Below, in pieces: positions 34,525 through 44,700 of a stretch of 64,000 nt of DNA; positions within the stretch are counted from its first letter, which is position 1, and every line of letters begins with the position of its first letter. This DNA comes from Psychrobacter sp. P11F6 (GTDB lineage: Bacteria > Pseudomonadota > Gammaproteobacteria > Pseudomonadales > Moraxellaceae), in contig NZ_CM003594.1 in NCBI RefSeq assembly GCF_001435295.1, positions 2,872,574 to 2,936,573 on the forward strand, given 5' to 3'. Below the pieces are notes generated by a model that did not search any database, was not told the origin of the DNA, and worked only from the letters and a program-made list of their open reading frames with translations. A program made the position numbers and the translations under genes.

Positions 34525-35487
34525 ATGCGATTGACATCTACTATTCGAAAAATACACGAACGCAACCCTAAATTAGGCAAAGCCGTTTCACTTGCGACAG
34601 CGACTGGGGTTATTGCAGCCAACAGCTTCGGTGGTAGTATTCCCTTATGGTTAATGGGTGTCGGCAAAGTCATCACTGGTGCTCCTATCGCAGACAAAGC
34701 GGTGATCAAAATCGCGACTTATTGGATCAGTAGCAACAGTGCCTTGATCGATGACATGTTGCCACGTAAAGATTGGCGCATCAGCTTACCCGATGACGTG
34801 CACATCAATGGCAAATATTTGCTGGTCAGCAATCATCAGTCTTGGGTCGATACCAGTATCGTGCAGTACATTAGTGAAAAACGCTTGCCATTGACACGGT
34901 TTTTTACCAAATTTGAACTGATTTACATTCCAATTGTGGGTCAAGCCTTTTACTTTTTAGACTTCCCAATGATGCGTCGGCATTCTAAAGAAGCCGTCGC
35001 TAAAAACCCTGCTCTACAAGGCAAAGACATCGAAGAAGCCAAACGCGCCTGTGCCCTGTTAAAAGACAAACCTTTTACTTTATTGAATTACTTAGAAGGC
35101 ACGCGTTTCACCAAAGCCAAACATGCAAAGCAACAGTCTCCTTATACGCATTTATTGAAGCCACGGGCAGGCGGCCTATCTTTAGCCATTAACGCGCTAG
35201 GCGAAGACATCGATGGCATGCTAGATATGACCATCGTTTATCCTGATGGTGTGCCGAGTTATAGTGATTTGTGGAAAGGTAACATCAAGCGTTTGGGCGT
35301 CGATGTGCGTTATATTGAGATGCCTGATGCATTATTTAACGATATTAAAAATGGTGGTTACGAAAATGATGACGCGGTAAAATCTCAAATGTTTGATTGG
35401 GTAGAGCAAATTTGGCAGCAAAAAGATCAGCGTATTACCGATATGTTGGCTGAGTTTGAAACAAACCCTAAAGCTCCGAATGCTTAG
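34525..35487 (+). CDS. PlsC-type acyltransferase (YihG-like)
   Basis: The RBS AAAGGATTTAGC selects ATG 34525, giving 320 residues. A single N-terminal membrane segment (about residues 20-50) is followed by the acyltransferase motifs: NHQSWVDTSIVQYISEKRLP (HX4D), FTKFELIYIPIVGQAFYFLD, and NYLEGTRFTKAKHAKQQSPY (EGTR). The order is that of the LPLAT group, with YihG and YihG/OlsA-like variants closest. These enzymes transfer acyl groups to lysophosphatidic acid or other membrane lipids. It stands alone and is followed by a 300-base gap with short AT-rich repeated motifs (35580-35640) but nothing else. Confidence 0.88.
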   Translation: MRLTSTIRKIHERNPKLGKAVSLATATGVIAANSFGGSIPLWLMGVGKVITGAPIADKAVIKIATYWISSNSALIDDMLPRKDWRISLPDDVHINGKYLLVSNHQSWVDTSIVQYISEKRLPLTRFFTKFELIYIPIVGQAFYFLDFPMMRRHSKEAVAKNPALQGKDIEEAKRACALLKDKPFTLLNYLEGTRFTKAKHAKQQSPYTHLLKPRAGGLSLAINALGEDIDGMLDMTIVYPDGVPSYSDLWKGNIKRLGVDVRYIEMPDALFNDIKNGGYENDDAVKSQMFDWVEQIWQQKDQRITDMLAEFETNPKAPNA

Positions 35488-35789
35488 AGACATCGTTAAC
35501 AGAGCCATGGCAGACAACAGTGAATTAATTTAAGTCGTTTTAAAACTACGATTGAGCGCTGTTGTTTAAAATGCTAATGCTAGATGTCAATTCGTAAATG
35601 CTAACTGTAAATCCCAACTCGTAAATGATAATGCGTAATTATAATGAAAGATGGGTTGTTTTTTGGCTCTATTCATTGATAATGTGAATAGTCATGAGCC
35701 CATGACTTTTTGACCGTTAGTGACTTGATAGCTCTGTAGTATTTGAGCCGCTTGTTTTTCGTGCTATTTATCATTTATAAGGTTTGACT

Positions 35790-36875
35790 GTGCCCGCTTC
35801 CTCTTCTACTAGCCTGCCTCTAGACTCAGCGCCTGTATCCAATCAGCCGCCTGATAATACGCTGCCACCGCCAAACCGACCAACGCCAAATCGCTTAAAA
35901 CTCACTTACGATATCGTGATGATTATTGCCATCAGTATCGATCTATTATTGATTAGTATTGATGCTATTTTGATGAGTAGCTTTAGTAGCAATGCCGCAG
36001 GATGGCTCAGTATTAGCGATGCTCTCAACTGGTATCAAAATACCTTACATGAGCCTTTGCGTACCGCTGGTGGATTTTTTACCCTATTTTTGATCTTTGA
36101 GCTACTGCTACGTTGGGCGATTGCGATTAAACAAAACGTCTACTATCGCTGGTTCTTTTTTCCTTTTGTCCATTGGTATGAAGTATTGGGGTGCTTTCCG
36201 CAGCTGCGTGCCTTACGTTTATTCCGAGCGGTCATCATTGGGCGACGCTTATACCAGCTTGGTTACCAAGTGCTGCCGCAGCCATGGATCAATCGGATTA
36301 GGTTCTATATCGACTTATTACTAGAAGAGCTGTCCGACCGCGTTATATTGACGACTATCCAAAACTTTCGGCAGCAACTGACCGATCCTAAAACGCATAA
36401 ATCTTTTATTGAATCAACGATAACTCGTAATCGTAACGAGATTGAGGCAGCAGTGCTGTCGATACTGCGCACAGAGCTAGCACCAAAACTACAGGAGTTG
36501 ACGGCATCATCAGGTGGCGGCAGTATATTAGCCAGCGAGATGGGCAATGCTATTGAAGAGGGTTTAGCCAATACGCCTGAGCTGCGTCGCTACCTACGCA
36601 TGATACCGATTGCCGGTAGCTTGATTGAATCACAGCTGCAACACGTCGGTCACAATATAGGTGAAAACGTCGTTTACGCACTGAATAAACGCCTTCTAGA
36701 CCCCGAACGCCTCGATTCATTGATGGTAGCGATTGCCAACGGCATTGCCAGTATCGATACGGATAATACTGCGTTAGATACCTTGATTTCGAGTATCATT
36801 GATGACAGTTTGACTGAATTTGAAGCGCAGGTAAAAGTGCAGCAGTGGAAGCATCAAGAGATGCTTCATCTATAA
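35790..36875 (+). CDS. Membrane protein of unknown function with N-terminal helices
   Basis: About 361 residues from GTG 35790, chosen for its AAGG RBS seven bases upstream; TTG 35784 is possible. Residues 1-33 are Pro/Ser/Asn-rich. Then come about four hydrophobic helices (YDIVMIIAISIDLLLISIDA; then TLFLIFELLLRWAIAI; YRWFFFPFVHWYEVLGCFPQ; LRALRLFRAVIIGRRLYQ). The last two recall voltage-gated ion channel-like S4/linker patterns of arginine repeats, but no pore loop is visible. The C-terminal two thirds are soluble and helical (DLLLEELSDRVILTTIQNFR). I cannot assign a family. It sits directly upstream of minC, so a link to division is possible only by context. Confidence 0.6.
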   Translation: MPASSSTSLPLDSAPVSNQPPDNTLPPPNRPTPNRLKLTYDIVMIIAISIDLLLISIDAILMSSFSSNAAGWLSISDALNWYQNTLHEPLRTAGGFFTLFLIFELLLRWAIAIKQNVYYRWFFFPFVHWYEVLGCFPQLRALRLFRAVIIGRRLYQLGYQVLPQPWINRIRFYIDLLLEELSDRVILTTIQNFRQQLTDPKTHKSFIESTITRNRNEIEAAVLSILRTELAPKLQELTASSGGGSILASEMGNAIEEGLANTPELRRYLRMIPIAGSLIESQLQHVGHNIGENVVYALNKRLLDPERLDSLMVAIANGIASIDTDNTALDTLISSIIDDSLTEFEAQVKVQQWKHQEMLHL

Positions 36876-37001
36876 TCCATACTGCTAATAGCACGCCCAG
36901 CCTACAAAAAACTAGACTTGGCAAGCAAATGAATGGTATGACTCGATAATAAAAACAACACCGTGAATACAGCGACAGAATTATCTCTTGAGGATTTATA
37001 T

Positions 37002-37865
37002 ATGACAGTTTCAGACAACGACAGCCAAGGCTCGATCGCCGCGCCAGCATTACCAGCATTGGCATTTTATGGCAAGATGCTGACTTTTTCACGTTTGCAA
37101 TTTAGCACAGATGATTTAAGTGCGATAGACGCTCAGCTTGCCGCAACGCTTAGTAATAAATCTAGCAATATCCCGATCCTTATCGATAGCGAGGTTGAAC
37201 AAGATCTCTCAGCATTGGTAGAGCTTTTATGGTCGTGGGGCTTACAGCCTATTGGCGTCGTGACTGGTACACTAGATGCGCAAGCCCGTGAGCAGCGATT
37301 GGCCATCTTCCCTGCTGATGGCAAACGTATTGAGCGTATATTACCTAGCAAGAAAGCTGCAACTCAAGTGAGTAAAGCTCCCGATGATAAACATACAGAA
37401 TCAGCCAGCACCAATTCAGACAGTAACAATTCAGACATTAACGATGATACTGCAGCCATCAGCGAGTCAAATACAGAAACAACGATAGCAAACGCCACAG
37501 CAGAGACACTGGTGAGCGCTGAGCATATTACCAGCCTAATTTACGATCAAATGCTACGCTCAGGACAAAGCCTGAATCACGTGGGCGGTGATTTGATTTT
37601 GACCAATAGTGTCAATAGCGGGGCGGAAGCGATTACCGATAATAGCTTGCACGTTTACGGTCGTGCCCAAGGTCGCTTGGTTGCTGGCGCTACTGGTGAC
37701 AAAGATGCCCGTATTTTTTGTCAAGTTTTTAACCCTTCTTTGGTGTCAGTGGCGGGAACTTATTGCTTACGAGACAACTTACCTGAGCACGTGATTGACA
37801 AATCTGTACAAGTAAGATTTGTAGAAGGTGAAGGCTTAGTATTTACGGTAATGGATGACGCTTAA
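37002..37865 (+). CDS. minC: Septum site-determining protein MinC
   Basis: GAGG at 36990-36993 supports ATG 37002 (287 residues) over GTG 36963. The N-terminal domain (residues 1-105, ALAFYGKMLTFSRLQF and onward) inhibits FtsZ. A low-complexity Ser/Asn/Asp/Thr linker spans about 110-170. The C-terminal beta-helix domain is conspicuous: SGQSLNHVGGDLILTNSVNS, AEAITDNSLHVYGRAQGRLV, GATGDKDARIFCQVFNPSLV and SVAGTYCLRDNLPEH, the canonical MinC dimerisation and MinD-binding face (R-S-G-Q). The linker is longer than in E. coli. A 450-base gap then separates it from minD-minE, an arrangement that differs from the usual tight operon. Confidence 0.94.
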   Translation: MTVSDNDSQGSIAAPALPALAFYGKMLTFSRLQFSTDDLSAIDAQLAATLSNKSSNIPILIDSEVEQDLSALVELLWSWGLQPIGVVTGTLDAQAREQRLAIFPADGKRIERILPSKKAATQVSKAPDDKHTESASTNSDSNNSDINDDTAAISESNTETTIANATAETLVSAEHITSLIYDQMLRSGQSLNHVGGDLILTNSVNSGAEAITDNSLHVYGRAQGRLVAGATGDKDARIFCQVFNPSLVSVAGTYCLRDNLPEHVIDKSVQVRFVEGEGLVFTVMDDA

Positions 37866-38315
37866 ATCTTTTACCGTTAAGAACGATAAATTCATTCATG
37901 ATTTTTATAAATGTAAACAGGCTAAGCCGATTTTCATCATACATGACGCTTATTAAAAAACGTTTATTAGAAAATCTCAACAGTAGACGTTTAGACAGCG
38001 CACTTAATATTATAGTAAGTTTATTTAACAAAACTGTTCTATGATGAATCGCTAGCTCTGCCACTATCTACACTACTCGTCAGCGTCTATTTTATTATTC
38101 ACAATAAGCAATATTGACCAACAAATTCTAGGTAGCACCGCTTTGTGATCCATATATAAGCTGTTTTTCTGCTTTACTATGGACGTGCTATAAATTTTTG
38201 TTTATTTATGCTAGGCTACCTTCGCAGGTAGTGTATATATAGCATGTGAATAATGTGCAATTGCGCTATTTTTTTATATAAAAGATATCCCATTGATTCA
38301 TAGGAGTGTGCCATT
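37866..38315. other. Gap between minC and minD
   Basis: Unlike the usual minCDE operon, minC and minD are 450 bases apart. The gap is AT-rich. A short hairpin CTACCT-TCGC-AGGTAG is at 38216-38231, about 85 bases before minD, and may mark a second promoter or a leader structure. I see no open frame. Confidence 0.5.
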
Positions 38316-39131
38316 GTGGCGAAGATAGTTGTAATCACTTCAGGTAAAGGCGGTGTGGGCAAAACCACGACAAGTGCCTCTTTTGCCGCAGGTTTAGCAT
38401 TGCGTGGCTATAAGACAGTCGTTATCGATTTTGATGTGGGTCTACGTAATCTAGACTTAATCATGGGTTGTGAAAACCGAATTGTTTATGATTTTGTTGA
38501 TGTCATCACTGGTAGCGCACGCTTGTCGCAAGCACTGGTCAAAGACAAACAGCTTGAAAACTTGTATATCCTACCCGCCAGTCAAACGCGTGATAAAGAC
38601 GCCCTGACAGACGAAGGGGTGGCAGAGGTCATGTCTGAGCTGTCTAAGCAGTTCGACTATATTATCTGTGATTCACCAGCTGGTATTGAGCGCGGTGCAC
38701 AACTCGCCATGTATCATGCTGATGAAGCGATCATCGTCACCAACCCTGAGATTTCTTCAGTGCGTGACTCAGACCGTATTATCGGTATCTTGCAAAGCCA
38801 GACCAAAAAGGTTGAAGAAAACCAAGGCTCTGTACGTGAGCATTTGATTATTACTCGTTATAATGCTGAGCGTGCAGCAGCCAACGAGATGATGGACATT
38901 GATACCATCTCAAATGATATCCTAAAAGTTCCGTTACTTGGGGTTGTTCCTGAAAGTCACTCAGTGCTTGAAGCATCTAACCATGGTGAGCCTGTCATTC
39001 ATTATACCGATTCAGTTGCTGGTCAATGTTATGATGACATCGTCGCCCGCTTCTTAGGTGAAGAACGCCCACTACGTCATATTGACGTGAAGAAAAAGAG
39101 TCTATTACAGCGCTGGTTTGGAGGTCAATGA
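38316..39131 (+). CDS. minD: Septum site-determining protein MinD
   Basis: A 271-residue ParA/MinD ATPase that oscillates on the membrane and positions the division inhibitor MinC. Deviant Walker A is [20 protein letters not shown] (residues 9-18 hold the core), switch I is [17 protein letters not shown], and switch II is [15 protein letters not shown]. The C-terminal amphipathic membrane-targeting helix is [13 protein letters not shown]. Start GTG 38316 is set by the RBS TAGGAG 10 bases upstream. Its stop overlaps minE. Confidence 0.97.
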   Translation: MAKIVVITSGKGGVGKTTTSASFAAGLALRGYKTVVIDFDVGLRNLDLIMGCENRIVYDFVDVITGSARLSQALVKDKQLENLYILPASQTRDKDALTDEGVAEVMSELSKQFDYIICDSPAGIERGAQLAMYHADEAIIVTNPEISSVRDSDRIIGILQSQTKKVEENQGSVREHLIITRYNAERAAANEMMDIDTISNDILKVPLLGVVPESHSVLEASNHGEPVIHYTDSVAGQCYDDIVARFLGEERPLRHIDVKKKSLLQRWFGGQ

Positions 39132-39421
39132 TGACGAAGAAAAAAGGATTTTGGAGTAGCCTATTTGGTACTGACGACAGTGGTAGCGCAGGTAGCGCTA
39201 ATATGGCTACTGAGCGTCTTAAGGTTATCGTTGCGAGCGAAAATCGCTTAAACAACCGCTTAACAGCTGATCGTATCGAAAAAATGAAACGTGAGATTTT
39301 AGAAGTGGTCAACAAATATGTTAATGGCGTACAGATTGATGATGTGAATATCAATCATCGTTCTGAGGACAGCCTAGACGTATTAGAGATGAATATCAGT
39401 CTACCTGAACACAAAAAATAA
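39128..39421 (+). CDS. minE: Cell division topological specificity factor MinE
   Basis: A 97-residue MinE. The N-terminal segment [14 protein letters not shown] is the amphipathic membrane-binding helix. The MinD-binding helix follows ([20 protein letters not shown]), then the dimerisation beta domain [20 protein letters not shown] and [12 protein letters not shown]. The overlapping start ATGATGA at 39128 means translation is coupled to minD; ATG 39131 is an alternative. It is slightly longer than E. coli MinE (88). A strong bidirectional terminator follows. Confidence 0.95.
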   Translation: MMTKKKGFWSSLFGTDDSGSAGSANMATERLKVIVASENRLNNRLTADRIEKMKREILEVVNKYVNGVQIDDVNINHRSEDSLDVLEMNISLPEHKK

Positions 39422-39436
39422 GCGCTGTCTTAGAAA

Positions 39437-39476
39437 AACAAAAAAGCCCTAAGTATCATCACTTAGGGCTTTTTTA
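39437..39476. terminator. Bidirectional terminator between minE and cytochrome b561 genes
   Basis: A perfect stem AAAAAGCCCTAAGT / ACTTAGGGCTTTTT with a six-base loop, followed by T-run. It ends minDE (plus) and cytochrome b561 (minus) transcripts. Confidence 0.93.
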
Positions 39477-39530
39477 TATTGCATGAAATAGTAGGTTTAC
39501 CTATAGCAGCCTACGATTATTTTGATACTA

Positions 39531-40058
39531 TTATTTTATACGCGCTATCAAATTGTCTTTTTTGACAAACTGATGATATAGAGCAGCACCGATATGAATA
39601 AGTGTAAAGGCAATAATGGTCGGCCAAATAATATCAGTATGCAGGTCATTATAAAAGCGTGCCAACCCTCTATCTGGTGTGACAAATACAGGGATTTGAA
39701 ACAAGCCAAAAATATCGACGGGGCGTCCCCCATAAACGGACATCAGCAAACCAGCTATTGGCATTGCAATTAATAAGGCATATAAGCCAAAATGCGACAG
39801 TTTAGAGGCTAATAACTGCCACTTTGGCATCGGTACAGGTGGCGGCGCCTTAATAAATACACGATTAAGCACCCGTGCTATCATCCAACATAACACACTA
39901 ATACCAAACGCTTTATGCAACCCAATATAAAGATTGTTATCCAAATTATCGTACAACAGAATCATTATCCACGTAACCAACAGTAAAACTGCACTGATCC
40001 AGTGAAATATCCGGCTGCTGACTGGCCACTTTGACACATTTGAATTGGTACTATTCAT
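39531..40058 (-). CDS. Cytochrome b561 (YodB/CybB-like)
   Basis: About 175 residues from ATG 40058 (RBS AGGAAAGCTC); the longer frame from 40082 lacks an RBS. Four transmembrane helices hold the heme ligand histidines: RIFHWISAVLLLVTW (helix 1), LHKAFGISVLCWMIA (helix 2), KLSHFGLYALLIAMPIAGLL (helix 3) and LIHIGAALYHQFVKKD (helix 4), the order of the bacterial cytochrome b561 family (CybB). These proteins move electrons between quinol and periplasmic partners, and CybB is a superoxide:ubiquinone oxidoreductase in E. coli. It stands alone between minDE and the chp cluster. Confidence 0.9.
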   Translation of the reverse strand: MNSTNSNVSKWPVSSRIFHWISAVLLLVTWIMILLYDNLDNNLYIGLHKAFGISVLCWMIARVLNRVFIKAPPPVPMPKWQLLASKLSHFGLYALLIAMPIAGLLMSVYGGRPVDIFGLFQIPVFVTPDRGLARFYNDLHTDIIWPTIIAFTLIHIGAALYHQFVKKDNLIARIK

Positions 40059-40204
40059 GAGCTTTCCTATTACCCTCATCACTAATTATCTATCATCAAT
40101 GTTATAGACAAAACAGCCACTTATTCAACGATTAGCAATCATCAAAGTAATTGGATAACCCTATTTCTCTGATAGTAGAAATAAACCCCGATATAAGCGA
40201 GAAG

Positions 40205-40720
40205 CTAACTGTCTAAATCGACCAATTGATGCGCAATTTTATCTAAGTCGGGCACCAAATAAGCCTTATCATCGATCATAACCGTTTGGAAAAGATAGGA
40301 TAGCATAACGTTTTCATCAAAAGGTAGGGCTGTTTTGTCGCTGTCTATATTATCGGCATGCTTAGGGCTGTTAAATTGCTCAGGAACGTCGATATCTTTG
40401 ACCTCAGAAATACGCACTTGTCGCTGGTGCAGCTCGCCTGCCGTTTGTAAAGCTAAGCGATGATCGTTAGTATTGCCCTCTAATACAATCATGGTATCTG
40501 GCATTTGATCCTGTGGTAGCAGGTGACATACCACTACCTTTTGCTGCTGCCATTCATAGGTTGCCGTGCGCTCATTATAATCATCCACACTCAAAATTAG
40601 GCTGCTTGGAATAAGCCAGTCAGGTTGGTCAAATGCTGGCACAATAGTGACATCAAGCATACCGTTATTTGTGGTCAGTAAACTCACTGCCTCAAACGAA
40701 TGTTTCAAAATTTGCTTCAT
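40205..40720 (-). CDS. chpC: ChpC-like CheW-fold protein (last gene of the Chp cluster)
   Basis: A 171-residue protein with weak CheW character. PSSLILSVDDYNERTATYEW and KVVVCHLLPQDQMPDTMIVL, then HRLALQTAGELHQRQVRISE and VKDIDVPEQ, are followed after a short spacer by LFQTVMIDDKAYLVPDLDKI, which resembles the C-terminal strand and dynamic loop of CheW. In Pseudomonas aeruginosa ChpC is a second CheW that links further chemoreceptors to ChpA. It lies 17 bases downstream of chpB on the same strand, the position ChpC takes there. The match is position-supported and sequence-weak, hence moderate confidence. No ChpD or ChpE homologue follows. Confidence 0.6.
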   Translation of the reverse strand: MKQILKHSFEAVSLLTTNNGMLDVTIVPAFDQPDWLIPSSLILSVDDYNERTATYEWQQQKVVVCHLLPQDQMPDTMIVLEGNTNDHRLALQTAGELHQRQVRISEVKDIDVPEQFNSPKHADNIDSDKTALPFDENVMLSYLFQTVMIDDKAYLVPDLDKIAHQLVDLDS

Positions 40721-40737
40721 AAATCGCTCACAATCAG

Positions 40738-41742
40738 TTAATGCAAAGAGGCTACTACTAATCTTTCATCAATATAGTCTGTTAGTTTTTGTGCTAAATC
40801 GGCTGGACTGCCAATAAAACCACAATACCCTGAATCAATAATCGCCTGAGGTTGACTTGGGCAAGCGCTTAAGCTGGGATCTTGCACCCACAATTGACTG
40901 TTATTTTCTTGAATGAGATCCAGATACTGCGAACCATCATTACCCATACCAGAAAATATAATATTGATAAGCTCGCTACCATAAACGTCGCTGGTGTTTT
41001 TGAGAATCTGACCAATCGCGGGCTTATACTCACCCTCCCAAGCTTGCTCTAGCAATATGACTCGACCGGTAGAGTCACAAACAATCTGTTTATCAATAGG
41101 AGCTATAAGACACTGGCCTGCTCTTAAACGCTGCGAAGAAGTAATCACCTGACAATGCCAGTCATTATGGCGATTCAGGATGCGTGGCAGTGTGCCAATC
41201 ATCGTTTTATTAAAATGGTGCGCCAGTAAAATACATACCGGTAGCGTCGCCGACAAGTTATCCAAAAATTCTTTTATAGCGCTCGGCCCACCCATAGAAG
41301 CACCCAAAAATACTACGTAGCGCCAGTCTGCATCAGCATTATCAGGTTTGTGCACGGGTGCATCCATTAAAACGGGTAATGCCAGCATATGTGCCAGCTT
41401 ACGCTTTAATTTGCGCTGCCATTTGGCATATTGCGGCGCTTCATTTAGATAAGGTGCTTGACTAAAACCCACCAACACCGCAGCAGGTTTAGATGCCGTA
41501 GTCGCGGCTACCACACTGTCGTCGTAATCACTATCTATTAGCCAGATGTCAATCGAGGTATCAGAGCGCCCCTGTTTTTCTTGCAGTTGCGCCCGTGACA
41601 TACAGCCAACAAGGCTAAAACCACAACTGCGTACAGTATCTGAAAAGGCCATACGCTGATGATGGTCTTCTGCCACTACCATCACCTTAATATCGTCCTT
41701 GTTTTTTCCTCTTAGCGCCAAGACACGTGCATTATCCTTCAT
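40738..41742 (-). CDS. chpB: ChpB, CheB-type receptor methylesterase
   Basis: A 334-residue protein. Residues 1-110 look like a degenerate receiver domain (DIKVMVVAEDHHQRMAFSDT), without clear phospho-acceptor pattern. The C-terminal methylesterase has GASMGGPSAIKEFLDNLSA (catalytic Ser), ILLAHHFNKTMIGTL (His) and NIIFSGMGNDGSQYLDLIQE (Asp), the CheB triad. In P. aeruginosa ChpB demethylates PilJ. Its start overlaps the chpA stop by 11 bases, so the two are translationally coupled. Confidence 0.9.
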   Translation of the reverse strand: MKDNARVLALRGKNKDDIKVMVVAEDHHQRMAFSDTVRSCGFSLVGCMSRAQLQEKQGRSDTSIDIWLIDSDYDDSVVAATTASKPAAVLVGFSQAPYLNEAPQYAKWQRKLKRKLAHMLALPVLMDAPVHKPDNADADWRYVVFLGASMGGPSAIKEFLDNLSATLPVCILLAHHFNKTMIGTLPRILNRHNDWHCQVITSSQRLRAGQCLIAPIDKQIVCDSTGRVILLEQAWEGEYKPAIGQILKNTSDVYGSELINIIFSGMGNDGSQYLDLIQENNSQLWVQDPSLSACPSQPQAIIDSGYCGFIGSPADLAQKLTDYIDERLVVASLH

Positions 41743-44700
41743 AGGTTAAGCTGACCTTTTGACCCAGTATGTGCTGGATTTTATTAAGTAGCTCTTGTTC
41801 TTGGAATGGCTTACCCATGTAATCATTCACACCAATCTCTAGTGCACGCTCACGATGCTTTTCACCTGTACGTGATGTGATCATGATGATTGGGATATGT
41901 TGTAAGCGCTTGCTGTGTCTCACTTGAGTAGCCACCTCGAAACCATCCATGCGTGGCATCTCAATGTCGAGCAATATCATGTCTGGTATCATGTCTTGTA
42001 ATATTTCAATTGCATCGATACCATCTTTTGCCACCGCCACAGTAAACCCTTGGCGCTCTAAGAAACGTGACGTCACTTTACGTACGGTAACAGAGTCATC
42101 CACCACTAAAATAGTAGACTTAAACTCTAAACGACTACGTTTAGAATCAGCAGATTGCGAGATATTTTTGACCAACTGCGCATTACGCATCAAAGCAATC
42201 AGGTCTAAGATAAGCATTACTGAACCATCGCCCATGATAGTCGCTGCTGAAATACCTGGTAGATTCGATAACTGTTGTCCTAGAGGTTTGACCACGACTT
42301 CAATACGTGACCCTGCAATCTGATCAACCTGCAATGCAATATTTTGTCCGCTACGATTCTTAATGATAATGAGTGGCAAACTGGTATTGGTATTAACGAC
42401 CAGCTCATTCAACTCATTGCCTGATAAAATCTCATTTAAATAACGCACTCGATAATCAACATCTTCAAAGTTTAATGTTGCATCACCTGACTGGTAATAG
42501 TCATAAAGCTTCTCTGGATTAATCCGTACCACACGCTCAATCTGTACCAAAGGTATCGCATAATAGCGATCCGCGGCACGCACAACCAATGCATCAGATA
42601 CCGCAACCGTCAGTGGTAAGCGCATCGTAAAGCGTGAGCCTTTACCCAGCTCTGAAACAACTGATACAGCGCCACCTAATTGACGAATCTCGCTGATGAC
42701 CACGTCCATGCCCACGCCACGTCCAGAAATCTGCGTCACTTGCTTACTGGTACTCAGTCCAGCATGGAAAATATACTGCATGATATCAAGATCAGTTAGG
42801 CTATTATCATTTGCATCAATCAAGCCTTGAGAAATGGCTTTATTACGAACTGCTTCTACATCGATGCCGCGACCGTCATCTATTAACTGAATGACAATCT
42901 CACTACCTTCTCGATTTACCTCAAGAGTAATACGCCCACTACGCTCTTTACCTGCTTTTAAACGCGTTGAGGTATTTTCGATACCATGATCGACGGCGTT
43001 ACGGAGCATATGTTCAAGCGGTGAAGTGATGCGCTCTAGAATGGTTCTATCCATCTCATCATCGGCATTGATGATCGTTAATTCAACAGATTTATTCAGC
43101 TCATTGGCAGTTTGTCGTACGATACGCTCAAGACGTGGCGTTAAGCGCGTAAACGGCACCATACGCGAATTCATAAGCCCATCTTGTAACTCGGTCTGTG
43201 TACGAGACAGCTGTAATAAAAGGCTTTCACTGTCTCGTGTTTTTTCTAATAAAGTATGATTAATATCAATCAAATCTGAGGCTGACTCTGTCAAAGATTT
43301 GGATAACTGATTTAAAGAAGAATATTGATCCATCTCTAGAGGGTCAAACCCTTCATGATTAATCAGCTCATCGTCTATCTGCGACAAGATCTGCGCCTCA
43401 AGCTCGATTTCCATTCGACGTAACTGATCAGCCAAGCGCTGTACCGTAATACCCATATCTTCGATACTATTGGTCAAGCTACTCATGCCCATATCGATAC
43501 GAGCACGGTTGATGGCTGACTCACCAGACAGGTTAATCATATGCTCGATCAAACCACCTGAGATACGAATCATCTCATTATTATTGGCACTCTGATCTTC
43601 CTCACCCGTACTGCTGAGCATAGAGGGCATCTCGCTAATATCTTTTGCCAGATACTGTGAGTCTTGCTGTTCTCTAGCAATAAAGAGCGCTTCATGCTGC
43701 GATTGTAGGGATTCTTTAGGAATTTGCTTTAAGCTGTCAGGATTTTTACTAAATTGCTGCAATGCCTCAATCAATAGCGCAGGCGTCGGTGGATTGACAT
43801 GTTGTCTAAGGATAGATATTGCATCAGCAAGCCAGTCATGACTGGCAACCAGCAACTCCAATACTTTTTTGGTAGCAGGACGACGATTATCTACAAAATC
43901 TGTATAAACCGATTCCATTTCATGTGCCAGATCAGCGATACCAGCTGCGGTGACCATTCGTGCGCCACCTTTGATGGTATGCAAATCACGCTGCAATGCC
44001 TGTAATGCTGTCGTATTATTGGTATCTGTTAAGAACAGTTGCAGATACTTATTACGATTGGTAAGCTCTTCAGCTTCTTCTAAAAACACCGACAATATAT
44101 CAGGATCTGGCAAACCATTCGCCCATGACTGTTTAATCATCATGTCTAGGCTCAAGGTATCAGATACGTCAGCGCTGAGGTGAGCGTTGTTAGCCACCCT
44201 ACTTTGTATTTCAGGTTCGAAGTGGGTTTTCGGTATAGGTATGATTAGCTCTACCATTTCTGGCAAGGCTTGGGCTTTTACAAACTGTTGTAGTTGCTCA
44301 ATCAGCGCTGAGGCAAAAAATGATTTTTTATGATTTACGATATGCAGTACTTGCAACGACATTGTGTCTTGCACTATTTGCATTATTTCAAGCCATTGTG
44401 CTGTCGGTATTCTTCGATTCTCTACAAATGCTTCATAGACACTTTCAGCTTCATGGGTCAGATCACCAATACTACGAATACCTGCCATTCGCGCACCACC
44501 TTTGATAGTGTGCAGATGGCGCTGTAAAACTTTTAACGCATTAATATTGCTGATATCAGTACGCCACTTATTAAAACTCTCATCCAGCGCGGCATCGAGC
44601 TCTTGAGCTTCTTCTAAAAATATCTCTAATAGCTCAGCATCAGTATCAATAGATTCAAGCTGTAGCTCAGGTGCTGCAACGGCTCTCACGACAAAGATAC

